Below, one piece after another: positions 8,234 to 14,777 of a stretch of 14,777 nucleotides of DNA. The notes under the pieces are model-generated. The model saw only the letters and a program-made list of their open reading frames with translations, was not told the origin of the DNA and made no database searches. Both the position numbers and the translations under genes were made by a program. Every line of letters starts with the position of its first letter. Within the stretch, counting starts at the first letter, position 1. The DNA comes from Pleurotus ostreatus/Saccharomyces cerevisiae fusant (Eukaryota; Opisthokonta), in contig JAMQCK010000860.1 in NCBI GenBank assembly GCA_024196135.1, positions 1-14,777 on the forward strand, written 5' to 3'.

Positions 8234-9199
8234 ATGTCGCCCACCCCGAACCAGTCGCGTCCCCACTCCGACGACCCTGAATGGATCGTCTCTGATGATC
8301 ATTCGCGTCCGAGTGGTGACGTGGCCATGCGAGACGACACGTCGTCGCGAGGGGGAGGGAGAAGAGATGGATCAACGACAGGAAGTCGCGCAGGAGAATT
8401 GGCCCCTGCGCGGCATCAATTCGAGGCCAACTCTTACCTGGGCATATTCATCTGCGGCTGCAGAGTATGTGTCGCTTACCGGGACCACGTCATCAACGAG
8501 GGCGGCAACAACAACAACCCCTCGGTGGAGGCGGCGAAACGGCGGCTCGGCGAGCTGCTTGTGGGAGCTTTCAAGTCGCAAGACGAGAAGCTCCGCAAGG
8601 AGCTCGCCGAGACCAAGCAGGACGTCGATGACAAGGCGTCGGAGATCGCGCGACTTCAGCGCAAGCTCAAGGACAGTCGCGAAGAAACAGCATCCGCTCA
8701 GCGCGAGCTCGAACGCGAACGCGCTCGAGCGCGCACTGACCCTCCAGCATCGACTACTACATTCGCGGGCTCGAGCCAGGGCGCACGATACCGCGACGAA
8801 CCCTACTGGGGCTATCGCTCGCGCGATCGATCGCCCCAGCGCAAACGAGAACTACCCGAGGATATACGACAAGACTCTCATTATGAACCCCCGCGCCGAC
8901 AAGCCCGTGACGATCGCTACGACGGCAGACGGTACGATCGACGCGATATACGTCGACGTGACGACTGGCGCGACGATCGGCCGCGCTCGTACAGAGAGCG
9001 CACCCCAACAGGCAACGAGCCGTGGGGAACAGCCGGCCCTTCTTCCTACCAAGGAAGACAGCGTCGCCCGTTCCCCGACCCGGATCGATACTACTATGGA
9101 CCCTCGGGCTATGATGGCCTTCTCGACGACAACAGCGAGTACGAGGCGAGCAGCGACTCGGACGCGCCTCGGAAGGCCTTCAACCACCTGTGGCCGTAA
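8234..9199 (+). pseudogene. 5' part of a transposon-split gene: coiled-coil, Arg/Asp-rich protein of unknown function
   Basis: From ATG 8234 (first in-frame ATG after the TATA box; the frame is open from 8150 but starts there with GTG) this encodes 317 host residues plus four (HLWP) supplied by the inserted element before its TAA. Visible parts: acidic Ser-rich N terminus; C74, C76, C79 cluster; charged heptad-like coiled coil about 98-168; Arg/Asp/Tyr-rich stretch about 225-258; acidic tail before the break. The frame continues at 12342 once the element and one target copy are ignored. The family is not recognised. It could be a third ORF of the retrotransposon or a separate repetitive gene. 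It resembles structural or nucleic-acid-binding proteins only in composition. No stops occur in either half, so the disruption is probably recent or is tolerated by splicing. Confidence 0.7.
9178..9184 (+). repeat. Target site duplication, left copy (CTTCAAC)
   Basis: These 7 bp lie immediately before the left terminal inverted repeat and match 12335-12341 exactly. Joining the flanks through one copy restores the reading frame of the split gene, which independently supports the boundary. Confidence 0.85.
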
Positions 9200-9693
9200 G
9201 GACCTTTAAAAGACCCTCGACAATTATCATTCAGGTAGTTAAAAAGACGTCGTACCTCTTATCCACACAGCCACAGCCCCCCGGCAGGTCGCCGGGCAGG
9301 CTCCGGTCGACACCTGATGCGGCAGGTGACCCCCCGGCCTCGCCGGTCGGGGTTTCCCGCAGCACGCGTCGCGCGATGCGCGCGCTCCGCCGCCGCCGCC
9401 GTTGCCACGTGCCCTTGCGGCGGCTGATGCGCCGCCTTCGCGCGCGCGTCGGGGCTGCTTAGTCAGCGCGTCGGGGTGCGTCGCGCTCGTGCGCGTCCGC
9501 CGCCGCTGTACGTTCGCCTCGTGCGAAATATGAAAGAAAGTGAGTATATTGTATAGTAGCTACACAGAATGTACCAAAAAGCCGGTGGGGCGCGCAGAAA
9601 ACGACAAAAAAGCGCGAGAAGCGCCGGCGAAAATTTTTCGTCGGCGCAGCACGCGTCGTTCAGCCCGCGCGCGTGAGCATGGGCGAACGCGTG
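9185..9693 (+). repeat. Left terminal inverted repeat
   Basis: It matches the reverse complement of 11826-12334. The outer 250 bp are about 94% identical by eye, with a perfect 86-bp block (9223-9308 against 12211-12296). The inner half is looser, with small indels around 9430-9600. Homology fades after about 9693. Confidence 0.88.
9621..9647. repeat. Palindrome near the inner end of the left TIR
   Basis: A 27-nt near-perfect palindrome with GC arms (GCGCCGGCG / CGTCGGCGC) around an A4T5 centre. A counterpart occurs in the right TIR at 11869-11894, so it is a shared feature of both ends. It may be a transposase-binding or hairpin site; that is inference. Confidence 0.7.
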
Positions 9694-10619
9694 TCGGCTG
9701 GGGTAGGTGGGGTGGGGAAAAGGGTGGTAGGGTCGCGACAGCCACCTGGCGTCGCCTATCGGCTCGTCATGAGGGCACGGTGGGTGGGCAGAGCGCTTGC
9801 GATCATGTGGCGAGCGCAAGCGGCTGTGGTGTATTTGCCAGCGGACCGTGGCTGCTTGACGTGAGGGGGGTTCTGGAGACAAGAGGTGAGGGAGGAGTGG
9901 GAGACCGCGCGAGGGAGAGGCGGTGCAGGTGGTGGGGGAAGGAGAACTGCGTGACCGCTGTCACACAATCGCGCCAGAGAGCGAGCGCCTGCGCGATTAC
10001 AAGCGCGCGGGCTAACGCTCGCAGCGCTCGGTCCCTCCTAGGCCAGAATAGCCTAGGAATGTCGAATTACGCGTCCCACGCTGAGCCCAGCACCGCGAAT
10101 TCGCCGGTGCGGTGGGTACTCGAACGGGCCAGGCTCGACGCGGGGACACGTTTCGGCACAGAGGGAGGGAGAAGGGAGAGGGAGGGGGAGGTCTTGAGGA
10201 ATTACCGAATAGAAACATCACCCCACAGCGCTGGACGCGCCGTGGAGAGATGCTCTGTAAAAAGGCCTGGGATAGAGAACAAACATGTTAGTAAAAATCA
10301 TGTGCAGGGCGTAATGACGCACCTGCGGAATGCAAGGGCATTCTCCCCTACCCCCTCAACGCCTTTTCGGAGCTTCGACGCGTAGCCGCGCGTCACAGGC
10401 GGCCCCCGAGTGTCGCTCGCCTGGCCAGCATCAGGCGCGCGTCGAGCACGCGTTTGGCGCGTGGGAAGCGCGTAAAACGCGTGTTAGGTCGTCCTTTTGA
10501 TGAGAGGAGGAGAGAGAGAGGGCGCGAGGGCGGGCGAGGCAGCGGCGCGGGCGGCGAGGTGGTGGTTGGGAGTGAAGAGCGCGCCGCCACATCGCGGCGG
10601 ATGTCCGGGCCGGCAACTC
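9694..10619. other. Left interior arm of the transposon, G/purine-rich, no gene seen
   Basis: No recognisable coding gene. An open frame of 281 codons (9540-10385) starts within the TIR and has no domain. Notable: a purine-only tract near 10158-10192, an 8-bp inverted repeat TCCTAGGC/GCCTAGGA around 7 nt at 10036-10058, and two ACGCGT boxes near 10449 and 10478. Runs of G dominate the plus strand. Confidence 0.55.
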
Positions 10620-10683
10620 GGTCCGATGTCCGAGGGTCGTCGTCGTCGTGCTCGACGGCCTCGGACGCAAGCCGAGGGACATT
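10620..10683 (+). repeat. Inner inverted repeat, left arm
   Basis: It begins GGTCCGATGTCCGAGGGTC and pairs with the reverse complement of 11114-11178 at roughly 50 of 65 positions by eye. It encloses the AT-richer core. Confidence 0.65.
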
Positions 10684-11113
10684 AGATGGTAAACTAAAGC
10701 AAGAATAGCGTAGTATACATGTATCAGACCGCATATATAAGTTTTTGTAGCCCATGGTAGTCTGGGTCTTGCAGAAGTGGAGCTTCAGTTACGGTGCCCT
10801 TTATGCAAACCAATGTATTGACCTTCTTCACCCTGGAAAACAGAGCTTTTGGGCTGTAACTCGCTTCAAACTTGGCGGATGGGCGTCAAACAAGCTTTAA
10901 TGTGTAGGGAAAGTCCTTCCGCAACTTGGCATGTATGCTATAGAATATTCTGTGTCCTAGATATAGTGTAGGAACACAGATACTAGGTATTGAGGGGCAG
11001 ATTTGGAGGAATTCGATGTTTGACATCTACCCTGAAAAGAGATTCCAGTTCAAACTACAGATATATTTTCTATATACCCTCCCCTTTCCCTCTATTGAAT
11101 TTTTACGCCCATA
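10684..11113. other. AT-richer core of the transposon
   Basis: About 430 bp of clearly lower GC than either flank, bounded by the inner inverted repeat. It contains TATATAA at 10734-10740, a 48-codon ORF (10754-10900), and an imperfect stem CTGTGTCCTA/TAGGAACACAG at 10950-10980. It may be captured DNA, a nested older element or the original centre of a fold-back element. No LTR ends or target duplication were found at its edges. Confidence 0.5.
10754..10900 (+). CDS. Small ORF of 48 codons in the transposon core, unknown
   Basis: It starts ATG 10754 and ends TAA 10898-10900, and is aromatic-rich (four Trp) with a C-terminal FKLGGWASNKL. The nearby TATATAA is only 14 nt before the ATG, too close to be its usual TATA box. 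No homology recognised. It could be a captured fragment or chance. Confidence 0.2.
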   Translation: MVVWVLQKWSFSYGALYANQCIDLLHPGKQSFWAVTRFKLGGWASNKL

Positions 11114-11178
11114 AACGCCGATCGGCGTGCTCCCGGGGCCATCGAAGTCGACGAGGAGGACCCTCGGACATCCGGACC
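11114..11178 (-). repeat. Inner inverted repeat, right arm
   Basis: Its reverse complement matches 10620-10683 with one early indel and scattered substitutions (about 77%). It is less conserved than the terminal repeats, so it may be older or under less constraint. Confidence 0.65.
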
Positions 11179-11825
11179 GGCACCCGCGCAGTCCCAAGAC
11201 GGATTTCGGCGGTCCCGAACATCAAGACGGATCTGGCGCGGCTGGCCACCGCCCCCTGCGCGCTATTGCACAGCGCGTCTCCGTATTCCTTCCTCTCCCT
11301 TCTCACTGAGTGACCTCGAGCACCTCCCCCCCTCTTTCCCACCAATTTCGGCACGCGCAGTCGCTTGCTGTCGCGCTTGCAGGCATCATGATCGGATGCT
11401 TGCACCTTCCCTCCCACCGCCACCTCGCCACCCCTGCCCATCGCCGCGCCCTCCCCTCTCATCTTCGTCGCCCCAGCAACGCCAAACAGACCCTCACATG
11501 GGCTCCCCTCACCTAAAGGCGGCGGCATGTGCCCGACCCGCGACCCCCCAGCCCGCGCGCGCTTCCGAGTGCGGCATCGATCCCCGCGCCCCTCAAAAGC
11601 GTCGCCGTCTCCAGCACCGCCTCCCTCACCCCTCTCACGGCGATGACAGCAACATCCACGTCCGCGCCATGTGCAGGGATAGCGCGGATTGCGCTCGACA
11701 TTCCCCTTCCCCCTTCCTCCTTCCCCCTTCCCCCACCCCCTCCCCCCGCCTCGGCTAGTGGCCAGAGACGTGATCGGCCGTGCGCATGCGGCTCGCCTAC
11801 ACCCTCCCTCTCCTCTACTTGACGC
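11179..11825. other. Right interior arm of the transposon, C/pyrimidine-rich, no gene seen
   Basis: No recognisable gene on either strand; a 244-codon minus-strand frame (11103-11837) is Gly/Arg low-complexity. Base skew is the opposite of the left arm. A pyrimidine-only mirror repeat lies at 11703-11733. Confidence 0.55.
11703..11733. repeat. Perfect 31-bp homopyrimidine mirror repeat
   Basis: The run contains only C and T and reads the same outward from the T at 11718 for 15 nt each way. Known: homopurine/homopyrimidine mirror repeats can form intramolecular triplex (H-DNA) under supercoiling. Pyrimidine runs continue to about 11747 with one A. Confidence 0.8.
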
Positions 11826-12334
11826 TCGCTCGCTCATGTCCCCTCACGCGGGCTAAACGACGTGTGCCGCGCTGGCGAAAATTTTCGCCGGCGCTTTTCG
11901 CGCTTTTTGTCGTTTCCTGCGTATCCCTCGCGTGTATAGCTACATTATATCTATCTACTATGTTATACATTCATTCTCTTTTGTTTTATGCACGACGCGA
12001 ACGGAACGGCGGCGGCGGCGCGCGCGCGAGCGCGAGCGCGAAGCCGCTCGACGCGCTGACTAAGCAGCCCCGACGCGCGCTAGGGCGGCGCATCAGCCGC
12101 CGCAGGGCGCGTGGCAACGGCGGCGGCGGCGGAGCGCGCGCATCGCGCCACACGTGCTGCGGGAAACCCCGACCGGTGAGGTCGGGGGGTCGCCTGCCGC
12201 ATCGGGCGTTGACCGGAGCCTGCCCGGCGACCTGCCGGGGGGCTGTGGCTGTGTGGATAAGAGGTACGACGTCTTTTTAACTACCTGAATGATAATAGTC
12301 GGGGGTATTTTAAAGGTCCTTACGACCACAGCTG
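11826..12334 (-). repeat. Right terminal inverted repeat
   Basis: Reverse complement of the left TIR (9185-9693). It ends ...CCACAGCTG at 12334, directly before the right CTTCAAC copy. It has a Gly/Ala/Arg-codon-like CG repeat region near 12004-12050 that is longer than in the left copy. Confidence 0.88.
11869..11894. repeat. Palindrome near the inner end of the right TIR
   Basis: A 26-nt near-perfect palindrome with GCGCTGGCG / CGCCGGCGC arms around A4T4, the counterpart of 9621-9647. Confidence 0.7.
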
Positions 12335-12341
12335 CTTCAAC
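12335..12341 (+). repeat. Target site duplication, right copy (CTTCAAC)
   Basis: Exact match to 9178-9184, immediately outside the right TIR. Confidence 0.85.
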
Positions 12342-13361
12342 AAGGTCGCCAAGCGGCTCAGGGCCAACGCCGACATCGGATCCGGCCTGCCATACCGCAT
12401 AGCACCTCCCGTCACGGACGAACCGGAGGCGTTGTCCTTCTTGGGCGATCGCATACGGTTCGCCGAGGCGATGCACCCAAGGTTCCAGCCGGTCGACAAC
12501 GACAAGAAGCACCCCGCGCAGATCAAGTACGACGACCTCTTCGAGCGCGAGAACGAAGCAGCACGCGTCGCCGTGAACAAGCGCACCCCCTTCCAGCAGG
12601 CGATCGCGCCCTTCTGCACCCTCCCTCGCGTGCCCGGCGTGAAGTCATCCAACCATCGCCGGCCGCCGAGTGAGGGTGACGGCCTCGACTACCACTTGAT
12701 CTACGCCATCCGCGAGCCCTCCGTGCAGCCGAGGGGTATATACGTCTTCGGCGTACCCGGTCGGCCAGGAGAGCACGCGGTGTCGATTGCTCAAGTACGG
12801 TCCCTCGTCACGATACGAAGGATGATGCCGCTCCACAACGACGTATTTTCCCCAGTCGCGGCGAACGACCACTTCGAGTTCCTCACCGACTTCGCCGAGG
12901 CCCTCATTCGCATATCCCTCGTGCCGCCGCCGGGATCACCCATGTCTGGTGGAGGATACATGGCATATCGCCTCCACTTGCAGCTCCCCCTCAACGAGAA
13001 CGCGCCGCGCGTTCTTCGTAGGTGGAACCGCCAGTCGGACGGCGCCATCAGTCCCTCCAGCGTCACGCGCTTCCTGGTTTCCTCGGGCATCTCGTCGACG
13101 GAGTACAACGACATGATGCCGTTCGCGCTGCAGGTCCTGTGGGACAGCGTTGTGTACGGCATCCGCGGCGACGAGATGTCTGCGTTGTACCTCCAATACG
13201 TCGAGACCCTCATTGGGCACCAGGGCGAGTGGCCCTCTGGTCTCCCCGGGCCCACCATCTTTACCGGCAATGCGGAGCCGGACCTCGCCTTGCACTTCGC
13301 GCAGCCGCGGCTGCCTGGCGAGGGACAGCCCCTCATAAGGTATGGCACCCCATGTCGTTAG
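12342..13361 (+). pseudogene. 3' part of the transposon-split gene, unknown conserved-looking C-terminal domain
   Basis: 339 residues in frame with the 5' part at 8234-9184 once the element is removed. This half is ordinary globular-type sequence, unlike the low-complexity first half: it has a balanced composition and motifs such as YDDLFEREN, NDHFEFLTDFAEAL, LVSSGISSTEYNDMMPFALQ and YLQYVETLIGHQG. It has no start codon of its own near the break (first in-frame ATG 12471, and an in-frame TAA lies upstream near 12258), supporting its status as a fragment. No family recognised; no catalytic motif that I can name. The stop TAG at 13359-13361 may be partly supplied by a further insertion (see 13358-13582). 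Confidence 0.7.
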
Positions 13362-13582
13362 ATTTAGCCTACAGGCCTAGGTACAGCCAGAGAAATTGGA
13401 GCCTTTATCCCTGGTTCCACCCAGGGCCTAGCAAGACCCTGGCTGCCAGGCCATTCAGCTGGTTGGTGGCTGTGCAGCTGTGGGCTAGTGGATGGCACGA
13501 GGCAGGGTATTATGGATGGAAACGAGGTGTATTGCATTATTGTATGGAAATACATCGGAAACCTGTACTACAATATGTGGGA
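13358..13582. mobile_element. Possible 225-bp insertion at the 3' end of the split gene
   Basis: The 6-bp direct repeat ATGTCG occurs at 13352-13357 and 13583-13588, flanking a block of lower GC than its surroundings. The block holds two small stems, CCCTGG/CCAGGG near 13410 and CCTGG/CCAGG near 13440, but no terminal inverted repeats, poly-A or coding sequence. Without it the gene's frame would run four codons further to a TAG. It may equally be ordinary 3' UTR with a chance repeat. Confidence 0.25.
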
Positions 13583-13588
13583 ATGTCG

Positions 13589-14190
13589 CGCGACACGAGA
13601 ATAGTGCGCGCCGCGTCGCGTTGAGCACGTGCTGCCCAGCGACGCGCAGACGCGTCACAAAGCGTGGCTACACGTCATCGCGTCGGGGACGGGATCGCGT
13701 GGCGCCGCACAGTGCCCGACGTCCTCGGCAGCGCGTTCAGCGCGGCAAATAGCCTATGCGCTACGCGACGCAGCGTCCGGGGGGTAGCCGGCATCACCGG
13801 ATAGCCTCGCGTCGTCGTCGGCAGCAGCTGATCGCTGCGCTGCGCGACCCGCTGGGCGCGGGAAACGCCCGCGCGCTCTCGGAAGCGGATTTCGGGCCGA
13901 CAAAGCCGGTCCGGCGCGCTCTGCTGGCCTGCGCTGCTGGCCCGCTCGCGCGCCTGGTCCATTACGAACCTCTACTCCCTGGCAGTAGGGATGGCCTGTG
14001 CGGCGCCTGCGCGGCGCGTAGCACGACCGCGAGCTATACGCGGTCCTGAGCGCCACAGCTACTTACAGCGGGCAAATCCGCGCTGCCGCTCCTCGTCGGT
14101 CGGCCACCGCCTCCGCCGTCTCACTCCTCCCGGAACGCTCAACCCCCAACTCGCCCCGTCGAGGTCGTGCCCCATCTCGCAGCTAATGCT
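13589..14190. other. GC-rich intergenic sequence, no gene seen
   Basis: Rich in CG and GCGC words. Open frames here (for example 97 codons at 13756-14049) are Arg/Ala low-complexity with no recognisable domain. A 7-bp stem GCGCGGG/CCCGCGC lies at 13856-13874. No tRNA, rRNA or promoter was recognised. Confidence 0.5.
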
Positions 14191-14195
14191 GTACC

Positions 14196-14278
14196 ATTAT
14201 TACAATAGAGCCCCGATAACTATCGTGAACTCTATTGTAAAGATTCCGATAGCTGGTCGGGGGCTCTATTCTAATAAT
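14196..14278. mobile_element. 83-bp hairpin element (MITE-like)
   Basis: Left arm 14196-14225 starts ATTATTACAATAGAG and ends ACTATCG; right arm 14247-14278 starts CGATAG and ends CTATTCTAATAAT. They pair with only a few mismatches and a 2-nt indel, leaving a 21-nt centre that itself holds another inverted copy of the ACAATAGA word (14231-14239). It is AT-rich within GC-rich sequence. No clear target duplication was found, so a solo hairpin is also possible. Confidence 0.6.
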
Positions 14279-14306
14279 CTCCGACAATAGTTGCCGGCAA
14301 TTCCCG

Positions 14307-14376
14307 AGCCACCCTCGGGCTTTTCGGGCTGGTCTGGCTCGCCGGGTAGGCCTCCGAGCTGCCCGAGGGGGTGGCT
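14307..14376. repeat. GC-rich stem-loop
   Basis: AGCCACCCTCGGGC (14307-14320) pairs with GCCCGAGGGGGTGGCT (14361-14376) with a 2-nt bulge. The loop of 40 nt can itself fold. It lies 28 bp after the 83-bp hairpin and may belong to the same unit. Confidence 0.5.
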
Positions 14377-14777
14377 AGGACCGGCTCAGGCGCGCATGCG
14401 GCAGGCTGCTCGCGTCGCGCCCTCTCGCGCCTCGTGCACGCCGCCGGTGCTCGCATCACGTGCCGTACTTGATGATGACGTGTCACCGCCGCCGTCGCGG
14501 GCGGCGCTCGTCGATGCACGTGCTGGCGTGAGCGCGCGCGCGTCCGGAAAAAATGCGAATAAATGTATATATCATTCCAAATCAATACAAACATTGTATA
14601 CATGGTGTGAGCAACGGGGAGGGGATAGGAAGAGCAGGGGAAGGCACGCGCATACGCAACACGTCGAGCGACGCGCACCGCGCGTCCTGTGTGATCAGCA
14701 GCAGCAAGCGCAAAAGCGCGTCGTATGCTGCCCGCGGGTGCAGGTTCCTGCCCATTCGCGGTGCATGAGCGCGCTAC
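14377..14777. other. Right end of window, no gene seen
   Basis: Mostly GC-rich with an AT-rich patch at about 14548-14602 that holds AATAAA (14558-14563) and a TGTATA/TATACA inverted word pair (14565-14570 and 14596-14601). This could be the 3' end of a transcription unit, but no coding sequence could be tied to it on either strand. Confidence 0.4.

Larger units (their letters stand above)
9196..12331 (+). other. Putative intron formed by the transposon (splice sites in the TIR tips)
   Basis: GTAAGG at 9196-9201 fits a 5' splice site and CACAG ending at 12331 fits a 3' splice site, with branch-like CTGAAT at 12285-12290 about 42 nt upstream. Joining 9195 to 12332 keeps the frame, adding HLWPCFN between the original N and K codons. 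Removal of all but 11 nt at the left and 3 nt at the right of the element would rescue the gene. At 3.1 kb it would be a very large fungal intron. Purely a sequence-based inference. Confidence 0.35.
9185..12334. mobile_element. Non-autonomous DNA transposon, 3,150 bp, with long terminal inverted repeats
   Basis: The ends are inverted copies starting CASCTGTGGYCGTAAGG, with TIRs of about 510 bp and a perfect 7-bp target duplication outside. The interior has no recognisable transposase or DDE/DDD motif; the long open frames there are low-complexity GC-driven. Interior order: G-rich arm (9694-10619), inner inverted repeat (10620-10683), AT-richer core (10684-11113), inner repeat partner (11114-11178), C-rich arm (11179-11825). 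Long TIRs without transposase are common among Mutator-like elements, but their duplications are usually 8-11 bp; the 7-bp duplication leaves the superfamily open. It sits inside a gene and breaks it. It would need an enzyme from an autonomous relative to move. Confidence 0.88.

Noticed and set aside
8295..9209. Second plus-strand frame of 304 codons overlapping the 5' part of the split gene
   Set aside because: It is Thr/Arg/Ser low-complexity, starts later than the ATG at 8234, does not continue across the transposon, and is explained by GC-rich composition.
9540..10385. 281-codon frame inside the transposon as a possible transposase
   Set aside because: It starts within the TIR, has no catalytic or DNA-binding motif, and is Arg/Gly/Ala-rich noise.
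11103..11837. 244-codon minus-strand frame inside the transposon
   Set aside because: Gly/Arg-rich reading of the pyrimidine-rich arm, with no domain.
12093..12512. Minus-strand frame crossing the right TIR into the split gene
   Set aside because: It runs antisense through the TIR boundary and a fragment with a supported plus-strand frame; no domain.
13395..13430. tRNA-like or SINE box (GGTTCCACCC)
   Set aside because: The T-arm pattern and cloverleaf pairing are not met.
13756..14049. 97-codon plus-strand frame
   Set aside because: Low-complexity Arg/Ala sequence without a domain, promoter or neighbour support.
1..14777. CRISPR array, bacterial operon signals, rRNA genes
   Set aside because: No regularly spaced direct repeats, Shine-Dalgarno layout or rRNA-like sequence was seen; content is eukaryotic mobile-element DNA.

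Overview
The window looks like GC-rich genomic DNA from a basidiomycete fungus, probably a polypore-type agaricomycete. This is inferred from the high GC content, the chromovirus-type Ty3/Gypsy polyprotein and the Arg/Ser-rich proteins; no rRNA or marker gene confirms it. Almost everything recognisable is mobile-element DNA or a gene broken by it.

Layout. Positions 1-407 look like the inner part of a 5' LTR and leader, with a perfect double E-box palindrome followed by a TATA box. Positions 408-3980 encode Gag with a zinc knuckle and an aspartic protease. A single TGA separates this from an open stretch in the same frame that runs into pol (ATG at 4113, end 8057). Pol carries reverse transcriptase, RNase H, a D,D35E integrase and a degenerate chromodomain. 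A peptide duplication with a 64-codon period has its first copy starting between the TGA and the pol ATG, so the spacer behaves as coding sequence. No 3' LTR was recognised after pol. A second E-box/TATA promoter lies at about 8080-8133, and a coiled-coil, Arg/Asp-rich gene of unknown function starts at 8234.

That gene is split by a 3,150-bp non-autonomous transposon (9185-12334). The transposon has terminal inverted repeats of about 510 bp and is flanked by a perfect 7-bp target duplication, CTTCAAC. Joining the gene at the duplication restores one continuous frame of 656 codons (8234-9184 plus 12342-13361). The element tips also carry a GTAAGG donor and a CACAG acceptor; splicing there would also keep the gene in frame. 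Inside the element are G-rich and C-rich arms, a second, inner inverted repeat, and an AT-richer core with a 48-codon ORF. No transposase was recognised.

Positions 13362-14777 hold no convincing gene. They contain a possible 225-bp insertion with 6-bp direct repeats, an 83-bp hairpin resembling a miniature inverted-repeat element, a GC-rich stem-loop, and an AT-rich patch near 14550-14610.
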